Below, piece by piece: positions 1-6,611 of a stretch of 30,220 bases of DNA (positions are counted from its first letter, which is position 1; every line of letters begins with the position of its first letter). Under the pieces are notes generated by a model. The model did not search any database. It had not been told where the DNA came from and was given only the letters and a program-made list of their open reading frames with translations. The DNA is taken from positions 1 to 30,220 of IMG/VR virus record IMGVR_UViG_3300046836_000582; one strand, written 5' to 3'. This DNA is from a virus. Position numbers and translations under genes: made by a program.

Positions 1-77
1 CCGTTAGTCTCGCAGATGTGATGCGCATCAGCTGCCGCGCGTAGCTCGTTCGCCAGTCTAGTCATTTCAGATGTCAT
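1..77 (-). CDS. Small leftward ORF, partial, function unknown
   Basis: The reading frame starts at the ATG complementary to 75-77 and runs off the left edge of the window, so only 25 codons are visible. The translation begins MTSEMTRLANEL and is helical and charged, with no motif I recognise. The start is supported by a good ribosome binding site (AGGAG, complementary to about 84-88) 5-6 nt upstream. It lies downstream of the 129-308 gene on the same strand, separated by a hairpin, so the two are probably co-transcribed early genes. Confidence 0.55.
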   Translation of the reverse strand, partial: MTSEMTRLANELRAAADAHHICETN

Positions 78-93
78 AAAATTCTCCTATGAG

Positions 94-120
94 CCCTGCC
101 GTAGTTTGGCTACGGCAGGG
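94..120. repeat. Perfect 11-bp inverted repeat between two leftward genes
   Basis: Arms at 94-104 and 110-120 are perfectly complementary around a 5-nt loop. The hairpin lies between the stop of the 129-308 gene and the ribosome binding site of the next gene. A T-rich run lies on the wrong side for a leftward intrinsic terminator (it precedes the stem), and no U-tract follows on either strand. It could be a processing or attenuation hairpin, or a protein-binding palindrome. Confidence 0.7.
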
Positions 121-128
121 GAAAAAGG

Positions 129-308
129 TTAGATGCTCGGAGTAGTCAATCCGTCGAACGTACGACGATTGTAGAATTCGTGCAGCGCTTGGCGCACGAT
201 ACCGTCGGGTGTAGTGTCATGTTGGGATTTGAGTTTGAGAATGGCGCTGATAAACTCAGCGCGATCGTTAGGATTGTCAAGAGACTTGCGTGATGTTACT
301 TCGTTCAT
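129..308 (-). CDS. Small acidic/basic leftward protein, unknown (59 aa)
   Basis: ATG complementary to 306-308, stop at 129-131; 59 residues beginning MNEVTSRKSLDNPND. A GAGG stretch lies 4 nt upstream of the start. The middle and end (AEFISAILKL, GIVRQALHEFYNRR) look like two amphipathic helices, which would suit a small DNA-binding or regulatory protein, but no family is recognised. It is the first gene left of the control region, and a sigma70-like promoter (368-396) sits about 55 nt upstream, so it is probably the first gene of the leftward early transcript. Confidence 0.55.
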   Translation of the reverse strand: MNEVTSRKSLDNPNDRAEFISAILKLKSQHDTTPDGIVRQALHEFYNRRTFDGLTTPSI

Positions 309-367
309 GTGGCCTCACAATGTTGTTGTGCGGTTATGTCCGCACGGCAGGAACAATCGACTAGTGA

Positions 368-396
368 ACTATACGAAATGGATAACCGATAGTCCA
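368..396 (-). promoter_or_regulatory. Leftward sigma70-like promoter
   Basis: Read on the minus strand: -35 TGGACT (complement of 391-396), 17-bp spacer, -10 TATAGT (complement of 368-373). Matches to the sigma70 consensus are 4/6 and 5/6. It points toward the 129-308 gene. The -35 directly abuts the TACGTA palindrome at 397-412, so a bound regulator could touch polymerase. Confidence 0.5.
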
Positions 397-436
397 TACG
401 TAGAACTACGTAATTTTCGGTACGTATAACTACGTA
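397..436. promoter_or_regulatory. Pair of TACGTA palindromes, candidate operators
   Basis: Site 1 (397-412) is TACGTAG-AA-CTACGTA, a perfect inverted repeat. Site 2 (421-436) is TACGTA-TAAC-TACGTA. The two begin 24 bp apart. A related half-site lies at about 468-480. They sit immediately upstream of the leftward -35, the place where a class I/II activator or an upstream repressor would bind. The binding protein is not identified in this window. Confidence 0.5.
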
Positions 437-489
437 GTTAACCGCATGCTGCAACAACATAATAGAGCATAACTACATAACGAAATGGA

Positions 490-529
490 ATGCAGTTAGA
501 ATGTCGTGCATTCATGCAGTTAGCGACAT
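490..529. repeat. 24-bp-spaced direct repeat with an embedded inverted repeat
   Basis: ATGCAGTTAG occurs at 490-499 and again at 514-523, the same 24-bp spacing as the TACGTA sites. ATGTCG (501-506) and CGACAT (524-529) form an inverted repeat around the second copy. This may be a further binding site of the same control region. Confidence 0.4.
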
Positions 530-530
530 A

Positions 531-594
531 ATGCTGAAACATGCATGCTTACCCTTCCCTAGAAGGGTAAGCAGTAGCATGTTTGGTCCAGCAT
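531..594. repeat. 64-base three-tier hairpin
   Basis: Three nested stems share one axis. The outer stem is ATGCTG (531-536) with CAGCAT (589-594). The middle stem is AAACATGC (537-544) with GCATGTTT (577-584). The inner stem is 11 perfect base pairs (547-557 with 562-572) around the loop CCTA. In all, 25 pairs form; small internal bulges lie mostly on the 3' side (573-576 and 585-588). No U-tract follows, so it is not an ordinary terminator. It could be an origin or nicking element, or a structured small RNA. Confidence 0.65.
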
Positions 595-782
595 GCCTCG
601 GATGTTGTTTGAGACTGGCAAAAATCGATTTTCTATTGTTTTCAACGATTTAGCGATATGGCCTTATTTTGGCCATAAACAGGCCATAGCACGTTAGATT
701 TCCGGAACTGGGCTCTATACATAGCTTGCATGTCGAAGGCATGTCCTTGGCGAAAGGCCACTGAAATGCGTTGGGTAGAAAA

Positions 783-811
783 TGAATAATATTCACCTAT
801 TATCAATAGGT
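783..811. repeat. Two adjoining short palindromes
   Basis: TGAATA-A-TATTCA (783-795) shares its last base with ACCTATT-ATC-AATAGGT (795-811). Both are perfect. They lie in AT-rich non-coding DNA between the large hairpin and the TGTTA sites, so they are candidate protein-binding sites of the control region. Confidence 0.4.
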
Positions 812-873
812 TACGGACACCTATGCATAAAGATGCATTGGACTTTGGTATTCGAATTGCCCAGGGCTTGAGA

Positions 874-910
874 TGTTAGAAAAATAACACCTGATGTTAC
901 TTTTATAACA
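874..910. promoter_or_regulatory. Tandem TGTTA-N6-TAACA operator-like sites
   Basis: Two copies with identical half-sites occur at 874-889 (spacer GAAAAA) and 895-910 (spacer CTTTTA). They start 21 bp apart, two turns of B-DNA, so bound dimers would lie on the same helix face. The TGTnA-N6-TnACA layout resembles sites for dimeric helix-turn-helix regulators. No convincing promoter hexamers overlap them. Confidence 0.5.
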
Positions 911-1247
911 TGCGGGATTTGGTCGCCTCCCGATACGTTATTCCAGTATCCCAATCCCCATATCGAGCCCAGCAATTCGCAATGTACGACGGCTATCGTA
1001 CTTCCCGAGGCGCTATTCGCGATTCGCGATGCTCGACTCTGCGATGCGAAGTACTTTGTCCCAGCAAGTTGCTGATTCGCCTAGACTTAGGCCCGGTAGG
1101 CCCTTTGGGGGGCGGGTGGCTTCGATATCGATATTCCTGCACCCAAATCCCAATAAAATTACTTGCATGCTGTTTCCATGTACATCTCGCTATTCGCATG
1201 TAGTTATGCGGAGGAAAAGTTCAGCATTCTCCGCAAGTTGCAAGTTG

Positions 1248-1256
1248 TGGTAGGCT
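1248..1256 (+). promoter_or_regulatory. Extended -10 element, predicted leaderless start of the 1263 gene
   Basis: TGG-TAGGCT with the hexamer at 1251-1256 leaves exactly 6 nt (GAATCT) before the ATG at 1263. The hexamer is a weak -10 (3/6), but the TGG extension and the spacing match stronger copies at 22824 and 10671. No Shine-Dalgarno sequence is present. Confidence 0.35.
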
Positions 1257-1262
1257 GAATCT

Positions 1263-1661
1263 ATGAGCGATACAACCGATCTCCTCGGCTTCACGCCAGA
1301 AGGCAGCGGAGAGTTCGATCTGGCAAAATCCGACAATCCCGATCCGCCATACATCCGCGGCGATCGTTTCAGCGTTGACCAATGGCGCGACAAGAAAAAG
1401 ATGATTACCTGGATGAACCAGATGCGCAAGGCGCCGATCGATGGAATCGACGACACGATCGTCAACGAATCCTATTCGGCTGCAGTCTGGTTATTCCGGC
1501 AGGCGGCGATCGATGGAGACCTGAAGGCGACCACCGCTTTGAAGATGTGGCTCGAATGGGCGAAGCCGATTACGAATCGCAAGAAACCGCCGCGGGAGAT
1601 TCCACAGAGCCCTGGGTCGATTGCATTCCTTCCGCGCGAGGTAACTCCCGATGAAGAGTGA
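1263..1661 (+). CDS. First late gene, unknown (132 aa); possible small-terminase role
   Basis: The protein starts MSDTTDLLGF, has an unstructured acidic first 40 residues, then a helical core (about 42-105) rich in Trp (WMNQMRKAP, AAVWLFRQAAIDGD, ALKMWLEWAKPI), and ends in a Pro-rich basic/acidic tail. I do not recognise the family. Its size, helical core and position at the head of the late operon would suit a small terminase or DNA-binding adaptor, but the large terminase is 5.5 kb away and no helix-turn-helix is evident, so that stays a guess. The start lacks a ribosome binding site and carries the leaderless promoter layout. Confidence 0.75.
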   Translation: MSDTTDLLGFTPEGSGEFDLAKSDNPDPPYIRGDRFSVDQWRDKKKMITWMNQMRKAPIDGIDDTIVNESYSAAVWLFRQAAIDGDLKATTALKMWLEWAKPITNRKKPPREIPQSPGSIAFLPREVTPDEE

Positions 1662-1667
1662 TATAGT
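1659..1667 (+). promoter_or_regulatory. Extended -10 element, predicted leaderless start of the 1674 gene
   Basis: TGA-TATAGT with the hexamer at 1662-1667 (5/6 to TATAAT) is followed by 6 nt (GAGGCT) and then ATG at 1674. The element overlaps the stop codon of the preceding gene. The GAGG lies only 2 nt from the ATG, too close for normal Shine-Dalgarno use. Confidence 0.5.
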
Positions 1668-1673
1668 GAGGCT

Positions 1674-2081
1674 ATGCAATTCATTCACGTTCTGATGGCG
1701 ATCCTCGGCTCCTGGCGTCTTGTTGAAGTTGCGATGTTCGATGAGATCTTTGCGCCGATCCGGAAACTGTGCTCGCGTTTTCAGTGGCTGAAACTTTTCT
1801 GGCAATGCCCGAAGTGCGTTTCAGTTTGGGTAGGCGCCGCGTCAACGATCGCATTCTTCTACTTCCCGTTTCTCAATTGGCCATTCGCTCTGTCGTTTCT
1901 CTATTTACTTTCGTATCGGATTATTGATAGTTGGGCCGCGACGAAACGCCACGGAGTATTTTTTGAAATCGTGAACGGACAAGTGCGAATCGATTGGGGG
2001 GGATTTGATCCGACAGTCAGCATCGAGAATATTTCTAAAGTCCTCGACCAATTACGAACTCCGGTTAAAGGGAATGAATAG
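1674..2081 (+). CDS. Small membrane protein with CPxC motif, DUF1360-like (135 aa)
   Basis: The N-terminal half carries a hydrophobic helix (about 3-22), then a two-cysteine motif CPKC (about 45-48) directly before SVWVG, then a strongly hydrophobic stretch (about 50-82, STIAFFYFPFLNWPFALSFL). The C-terminal third is soluble. The order hydrophobic helix, C-P-x-C followed by a Trp, hydrophobic helix, and YR before the tail resembles the DUF1360 family of small phage and Bacillus membrane proteins, whose function is not established. It would sit in the inner membrane. It could take part in superinfection exclusion or lysis, but nothing here shows that. Confidence 0.7.
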   Translation: MQFIHVLMAILGSWRLVEVAMFDEIFAPIRKLCSRFQWLKLFWQCPKCVSVWVGAASTIAFFYFPFLNWPFALSFLYLLSYRIIDSWAATKRHGVFFEIVNGQVRIDWGGFDPTVSIENISKVLDQLRTPVKGNE

Positions 2082-3658
2082 TGTCTTGCACAGGATCAAC
2101 TCCGAATTATGTAGCCTCTGCTGATGCCGCCAGTATCCAGAGTTGCTTTAACAACGCAACTCATGCCAACGACACAATCACAATCGCGTCTGGGACAATT
2201 CATTTTACGACACCGCTCCATTGGGACACGATGGGCGCAAATGCAAGTCTGTTTGGATCAGGAAGTCTAAGCACAGACGGCGGCGGGGATGTCACAATTC
2301 TAATTGACGATGATACGAGTAACGAGGCGAAGATCCAATTTACTCCCGCTGCCACTGGAACATTTCGCCTAGCCGGTCTGACAGTGAAAGGTGGTTTAGG
2401 TTCCTTTTCCGATCAAGGGATTCTCAAAATAGGCGCTACCTCTGCAACAGTCCGGATAGATCATTTCCATTGGGACGGTACAACCTATTCTTCTCCAAAC
2501 ACACAGAAGTGGATTAACATTACCGGCAAAATTTATGGCGTAATGGATCACTGCGTTATCAAGACCCAGGATATTAGCTGGATCCACATGCAAAACGGAA
2601 GTGATAGCACCGGGGACGCGGATTGGGCAGCAGCAACTGGATTTGGCGGAGCGAACTTTTTCTTCATCGAGGACAACTCATTTGATTCAGTTCAAGCAGG
2701 ACCAAAAGATCAAGGGAGTGTCGTCGACTGCGCCACCGGTGGGCGTTTCGTTATTCGGTTTAATACTCTTGCTGGGAATAACATTGGCCAGACGCACCCA
2801 ACGGGTCACTCTAGTGATAATCGAGGATGTCGTGCAAGTGAGCAATACGGAAACCTGATTACAACATCTACAAGCGGATTCGAACCTGGATTCTGTATGG
2901 TCTGCAGCAATTCCGGCGCCGGACTTTACTGGAATAATACAGCTTCGAATGTTTTCAAAAACGTTTTCGATTTCTACGACGTTCGTATCGGCAACCAAGC
3001 AGACGGTCAGCCATATAACCAGACCGCTACTCCTGGCGGTTGGGGTAATCTGGGAACAGCACACGGTCCATCGAATTGGGACCGTAATGACGATGCTTCT
3101 GGTTATTACGGTATCGATATGCCAGGACGCGGAATTGGTGATTTACTGACCGGCCTTTTTCCATCAAAACTGAATAGCACGACATCCTCAATCCATCATC
3201 CAAATCAGGCTCTTGAACCAATCTATACATGGATGAATACCGCGTCAGTAGTTGCCGGATGGGGTGGAAGTTATTACAGTACCAGTAGCCCAGTTAACTC
3301 CGACCGAGACTATTATCAACAAGCCAGCGGTATCCAGACAAACGCGACGACGCCATTCAATGGCACCACCGGAACCGGCTGGGGAACACTTGCAAATCGC
3401 CCAACAACTTGTACGACAAGTAGCGAAAGCGGTGGCGGCGTCAGCTATTTTGCTACAGATCAAGGATCCTGGAATACGAGTCTATCTAACTCTCACGGAG
3501 TACAAATGAGCGGTGCCAGTGGCGTTCTCTATAAATGCACCGCAACAAACACGTGGTCACTCTACTACACACCATATACGTATCCACATCCGTTACAAGG
3601 AGTAGTCCCTGAAACGCAAGCACTTGCTAAGATGATTCCTATGAGGATGGTTTTGTAA
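2081..3658 (+). CDS. Right-handed beta-helix protein, probable tailspike (525 aa)
   Basis: The start is GTG, sharing one base with the preceding TAG, with AAAGGGA upstream. The sequence opens with a pattern typical of parallel beta-helix (pectate-lyase-like) proteins: an Asn/Ala/Thr-rich run, then short turns with repeated hydrophobic-x-hydrophobic strands (VTILIDDD, FRLAGLTVKGG, VRIDHFHWDG, YGVMDHCVIKTQ, FFIEDNSFDS, FVIRFNTLAGNN). Roughly residues 10-330 fit this fold. The remaining 190 residues are Ser/Thr/Gly/Trp-rich. Such proteins usually form trimeric tailspikes that bind or cleave surface polysaccharide. No catalytic residues can be assigned by eye. It heads a block of beta-rich genes, which supports a receptor-binding role. 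Confidence 0.75.
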   Translation: MSCTGSTPNYVASADAASIQSCFNNATHANDTITIASGTIHFTTPLHWDTMGANASLFGSGSLSTDGGGDVTILIDDDTSNEAKIQFTPAATGTFRLAGLTVKGGLGSFSDQGILKIGATSATVRIDHFHWDGTTYSSPNTQKWINITGKIYGVMDHCVIKTQDISWIHMQNGSDSTGDADWAAATGFGGANFFFIEDNSFDSVQAGPKDQGSVVDCATGGRFVIRFNTLAGNNIGQTHPTGHSSDNRGCRASEQYGNLITTSTSGFEPGFCMVCSNSGAGLYWNNTASNVFKNVFDFYDVRIGNQADGQPYNQTATPGGWGNLGTAHGPSNWDRNDDASGYYGIDMPGRGIGDLLTGLFPSKLNSTTSSIHHPNQALEPIYTWMNTASVVAGWGGSYYSTSSPVNSDRDYYQQASGIQTNATTPFNGTTGTGWGTLANRPTTCTTSSESGGGVSYFATDQGSWNTSLSNSHGVQMSGASGVLYKCTATNTWSLYYTPYTYPHPLQGVVPETQALAKMIPMRMVL

Positions 3659-4359
3659 TGGCAACAGCACGAGTTCAAACCGTAACCGGAGATTGGTCTA
3701 CAGGATCGACGTTAACTGCATCGATAACTGCGACGAACGGAAATCTTCTTGCAGTATCGATTCATTTTATCGCCAATAATTCTTCAAACAGTTTTGCAAC
3801 CTTCAGTGATGGAACAAATACCTATACCGAGATTGATCGTTCTGAGGCGGTACTTGGAGGCGATAACACCGGACTGGTAACAGGGTATGCGAAAAACATA
3901 ACAGGCGGCGCGTTGACCGTTACTGCGACGATGAATACTTCGGTCATTGACCGGGCTCGGCTAGTTGTCGAAGAAATAAGTGGATGTGATACGACAGCAC
4001 CGCTAAACGTTCACGCTATTCAACACCAAGCCGCTCCTGGAACCGGAACTGATGCTGTCACATCCGGAGCAGTTACCGCTTCTGCAGGAGATTATGTCTA
4101 TGCAGCCTGCATCGACTTTTTTAGCGGCTCGCCTGTCCTAGCTCACGGCACTGGATTTACGGATGGTATGAACGCTGCAGTTTGGGCTACTGAGTTTATT
4201 GCAAATTTTGCCGGAGGGTCGAAAGCCGGAACGTTTACGACTTCTTCTGGATCTTTAGATTTTTTTACAGCGGTTGCAATGTTCAAAGCGGCAGCAGGTG
4301 GTGGAGGAAGTGTTCTTGGATCCTATTACTACGAGAAAGTCGCAGGGATGATACCATAG
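3658..4359 (+). CDS. Beta-sandwich virion protein, probable tail accessory (233 aa)
   Basis: The ATG overlaps the stop of the tailspike gene (TAATG), so translation is coupled. The protein is all-beta in appearance, with alternating Thr/Ser/Val strands, no long helix, few charges and a Gly-rich linker (AAAGGGGS, about 213-220) before a short C-terminal tail ending GMIP. It resembles the generic beta-sandwich proteins common next to fibre genes. No specific family is recognised. Its position suggests a part of the spike or fibre complex, or a surface-binding domain. The last codons double as part of the promoter-like sequence before the 4364 gene. Confidence 0.65.
   Translation: MATARVQTVTGDWSTGSTLTASITATNGNLLAVSIHFIANNSSNSFATFSDGTNTYTEIDRSEAVLGGDNTGLVTGYAKNITGGALTVTATMNTSVIDRARLVVEEISGCDTTAPLNVHAIQHQAAPGTGTDAVTSGAVTASAGDYVYAACIDFFSGSPVLAHGTGFTDGMNAAVWATEFIANFAGGSKAGTFTTSSGSLDFFTAVAMFKAAAGGGGSVLGSYYYEKVAGMIP
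4349..4357 (+). promoter_or_regulatory. Extended -10-like element before the 4364 gene
   Basis: TGA-TACCAT with the hexamer at 4352-4357 (4/6) stands 6 nt (AGGCTT) before the ATG at 4364. It contains ATGATACC, also found before 6279 and 10686. Intermediate quality; an AGG close to the start may help translation. Confidence 0.35.
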
Positions 4360-4363
4360 GCTT

Positions 4364-6070
4364 ATGTTCAAGAACACGGCATCTCAAAAAGTAATTGTCT
4401 TCGCTTTCGATGCGACAACCAATGTTCCAAAGACCGGAGATGCGGCGAACATTACCGCTTATGTTTCGAAGGATTTCGGAGCGGTCACTGTACTTGGTGA
4501 CACAAGCGCAACGGAGATGGATGCGACGAATGCGCCAGGGTATTATCTCTTCGACATCACACAGACAGAAACAAACGCCGATACGATTCTCGTCTCTGGA
4601 AAATCGTCAACGGCGAATATAAAGATTCTTGGAGCACCGGCAGCGATCTTCACAGAACCTGCGAACTTCACATCCACATCGATCGATAGCAACGGACGCC
4701 TAGATATTATTAAGGTTAACGGGACAAGCCAAACGGCAGGCGATATTTTCTCTAAAGTATCGGGCCTGACATACACAGTTGGTAGTCAAGTTGACGTGAA
4801 TCTTAAGAGTTGGCGCGGAACAGCTGCGGCTGCAGAAAACACACCAGGTGTACCCATAGTCGATGTTGCCCGTATAAACAACATCGTAACGACTTCCGTA
4901 GTAACCGTCAGTGCCAAGATAGGAACAACAAGTGCGATCCTGTTTGACGGAAACGGAAACGTCAAAGCGGATGCTGAGTCGTGGTTAGGAACAACGATTG
5001 TTACCCCGGCATCAGCCGGAACACCAGATATAAATGTAAAGAGCTTCACAAACGGTTCTCTTCATCAAGCGACGTTTGCATCGGATGTACCGAGTCTCGC
5101 AACCCGAACCGGCACAGCCCAGGCCGGAGGCGCATCTACAATTACACTCGATTCTGGCGCGAGTGCAACGGATAACTTCTATAAATTTCAAACTGTAGAA
5201 CTTACTGGAGGAACGGGTGCAGGGCAGACCAATGTCATTGCCAGTTATGTTGGCGCCACAAAGATTGCGACCTTGGATCATGCCTGGGCAACCAATCCCG
5301 ATAATACGTCCACGTTTATACTGCTGCTCTCTTCGGCACTCCCAAGCGCAACTGCTTTAACCGGAGCCCAAATCGCGACAGCGATCTTTACAGACACGGT
5401 TGCCGGAGATTTCACAGTTGCGAATAGTGTTGGAAAGTCGATTATGAATGGGATTGCACTTGGAACCGGACTTACGATCGTTTCGGTTTCCGGTTCTGTT
5501 GGAAGTGTCACCGGGCTCACAGCATCAAATCTCGATACGACTGTCTCCTCCAGAATGGCAACCTATACACAGCCAACCGGATTTCTTGCGGCGACATTCC
5601 CGTCTGGCACGATCGCGAATACGACGAATATAACAGCTGGGATAATCACAACTGTAACGAACTTGACGAACGCTCCAACTGCCGGTGACTTCACCGCGAC
5701 AATGAAGACGAGTTTGAATGCATCAACACCGGCCTCAATTACTGGTGCTGTTGGATCCGTGACTGCAGGTGTAACCTTGGCCGCAAGTCAGCTCTTTGCA
5801 AAGAAGAATACACAACTGACTGCCTTCATGTTCAAGATGGTCCTGGCATCAGACCATATCACTGCCGCCACTGGAAAAACCGTTGTCTGCCAAAGAAGTA
5901 TTGATGGCGGCGCATTTGCGAATTGTACGAACACTCCTGCAACGGAAGTTTCGGCTGGGTGGTATAAAGTTACGCTCTCCGCGGCTGATATGAACGGCAC
6001 AACGATTGCGCTGAAATTCACAGAAGCCTCTTGCGATCAGCGAGACATTCTGATAATCACCCAGGCATGA
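4364..6070 (+). CDS. Large Thr/Ala-rich structural protein with duplicated end modules (568 aa)
   Basis: The N-terminal module (about 8-93) and the C-terminal module (about 480-568) look homologous. Both begin with KNT, carry a T-E-(M/V) then G-(Y/W)-Y pattern (TEMDATNAPGYYLFDIT versus TEVSAGWYKVTLS), and end in a strand followed by D-x-I-L. Between them lies a long, repetitive Thr/Ser/Ala/Asn-rich region with short beta repeats (LTNAPTAGDFTATM, SSRMATYTQPTGF) of fibre-like composition. I infer a virion surface protein or fibre with two capping beta-sandwich domains. No enzymatic motif is visible. It is followed by an ATGA overlap with the 6067 gene. Confidence 0.65.
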   Translation: MFKNTASQKVIVFAFDATTNVPKTGDAANITAYVSKDFGAVTVLGDTSATEMDATNAPGYYLFDITQTETNADTILVSGKSSTANIKILGAPAAIFTEPANFTSTSIDSNGRLDIIKVNGTSQTAGDIFSKVSGLTYTVGSQVDVNLKSWRGTAAAAENTPGVPIVDVARINNIVTTSVVTVSAKIGTTSAILFDGNGNVKADAESWLGTTIVTPASAGTPDINVKSFTNGSLHQATFASDVPSLATRTGTAQAGGASTITLDSGASATDNFYKFQTVELTGGTGAGQTNVIASYVGATKIATLDHAWATNPDNTSTFILLLSSALPSATALTGAQIATAIFTDTVAGDFTVANSVGKSIMNGIALGTGLTIVSVSGSVGSVTGLTASNLDTTVSSRMATYTQPTGFLAATFPSGTIANTTNITAGIITTVTNLTNAPTAGDFTATMKTSLNASTPASITGAVGSVTAGVTLAASQLFAKKNTQLTAFMFKMVLASDHITAATGKTVVCQRSIDGGAFANCTNTPATEVSAGWYKVTLSAADMNGTTIALKFTEASCDQRDILIITQA

Positions 6071-6282
6071 TAATCGATTACGGCAAAGGTGGTTTATATC
6101 CCGGCGTCGAGATTATCGAATTTCCGCAGATCTATGGGTGGTTCGGAATCTCCGCTCCAGATGTTTTTATCGCAAAGATCACAGCACGGGTTTCAACACC
6201 GGAAATTGACTTTTCGGTTTCGACTCCGAGAATCGATGCATTCGTCCAGGTCATTTCGGGAAGTGGTACAATGATACCGTGA
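6067..6282 (+). CDS. Small beta-rich protein, unknown (71 aa)
   Basis: The ATG at 6067 overlaps the preceding TGA (ATGA), which decides the start over an in-frame upstream ATG at 6031. The protein opens MIIDYGKGGLYPGVEIIEF and contains a short internal repeat (STPEIDFSV, STPRIDAFV). It ends in MIP, like the 3658 gene, because the last codons overlap a promoter-like element. It is probably a small virion component translated together with its neighbours. No family recognised. Confidence 0.6.
   Translation: MIIDYGKGGLYPGVEIIEFPQIYGWFGISAPDVFIAKITARVSTPEIDFSVSTPRIDAFVQVISGSGTMIP
6264..6272 (+). promoter_or_regulatory. Extended -10 element, predicted leaderless start of the 6279 gene
   Basis: TGG-TACAAT with the hexamer at 6267-6272 (5/6) is followed by 6 nt (GATACC) and then GTG at 6279. 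The 4-nt GTGA overlap with the upstream gene offers translational coupling as an alternative way to start. Confidence 0.45.
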
Positions 6283-6578
6283 AAAACGTTTTTCAAGGAC
6301 AGAACGTCCGTGTTGCTGTTACCTTCAGAGATTTTAATGACGGGCTTATCGATCCGACCGCGGTTACGGCATATACGCAGCGCGAAGCCGATACTGCATG
6401 GACCGACGTCAGCGGGTCCGTTGTTCATGACTCCACAGGGAAATACCACGTCGATATCGCAACAGAAGCAAAGAGCGGAGTCTACGAATGGCGGTTCCGC
6501 GGAACCGGCGCTTCAGCCAACGCAATCCAGGATCGGTTTTATGTGATTCCGATGGCTCCAGGAGAAACTGCTCCGTAG
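6279..6578 (+). CDS. Ig-like/beta-sandwich domain protein (99 aa)
   Basis: GTG start overlapping the previous TGA. The sequence follows a pattern seen in small phage structural proteins: VRVAVTFRDFNDGLIDPT, a middle segment, then VVHDSTGKYHVDI, then GVYEWRFRGTGAS and a final strand RFYVIPM. The spacing of hydrophobic strands suggests a single immunoglobulin-like sandwich of the kind that decorates heads or caps tails. The pattern D-P-T, G-K-Y, G-x-Y-x-W is loosely like the end modules of the 4364 protein, so they may share an origin. Precise role unknown. Confidence 0.65.
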   Translation: MKNVFQGQNVRVAVTFRDFNDGLIDPTAVTAYTQREADTAWTDVSGSVVHDSTGKYHVDIATEAKSGVYEWRFRGTGASANAIQDRFYVIPMAPGETAP

Positions 6579-6581
6579 TTG

Positions 6582-6590
6582 GGGTAGAAT
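6582..6590 (+). promoter_or_regulatory. Extended -10-like element with short leader
   Basis: GGG-TAGAAT with the hexamer at 6585-6590 (5/6). A start about 6597 would give a 15-nt leader before the ATG at 6612, with a weak AGAGG. Lies just after the stop of the 6279 gene. Confidence 0.4.
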
Positions 6591-6611
6591 ACGAAGTAGA
6601 GGATTAGAGAC

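Larger units (their letters stand above)
309..1262. other. Non-coding control region between leftward and rightward genes
   Basis: This 950-base stretch holds no convincing gene. ORFs at 910-1203, 1029-1253 and 993-1199 (minus) overlap one another, lack ribosome binding sites and read as low-quality translations. It does hold a leftward promoter (368-396), two TACGTA palindromes (397-436), direct repeats 24 bp apart (490-523), a 64-base multi-stem hairpin (531-594), short palindromes at 621-632, 658-676, 783-795 and 795-811, two TGTTA-N6-TAACA operator-like sites (874-910), and five ATTCGC hexamers between 975 and 1197. The divergent genes on either side fit a phage switch or replication-origin region. 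Confidence 0.7.

Noticed and set aside
609-637. Rightward promoter TTGAGA-17-TCTATT
   Set aside because: The matches are 5/6 and 4/6, but the DNA is AT-rich, the nearest rightward gene is 600 bases away and nothing else supports it.
910-1253. ORFs at 910-1203 and 1029-1253 (plus) and 993-1199 (minus)
   Set aside because: They overlap one another on both strands, have no ribosome binding site, and their translations are Cys/Arg/Ser-rich in a way unlike the real genes. The DNA is repeat-rich control region.
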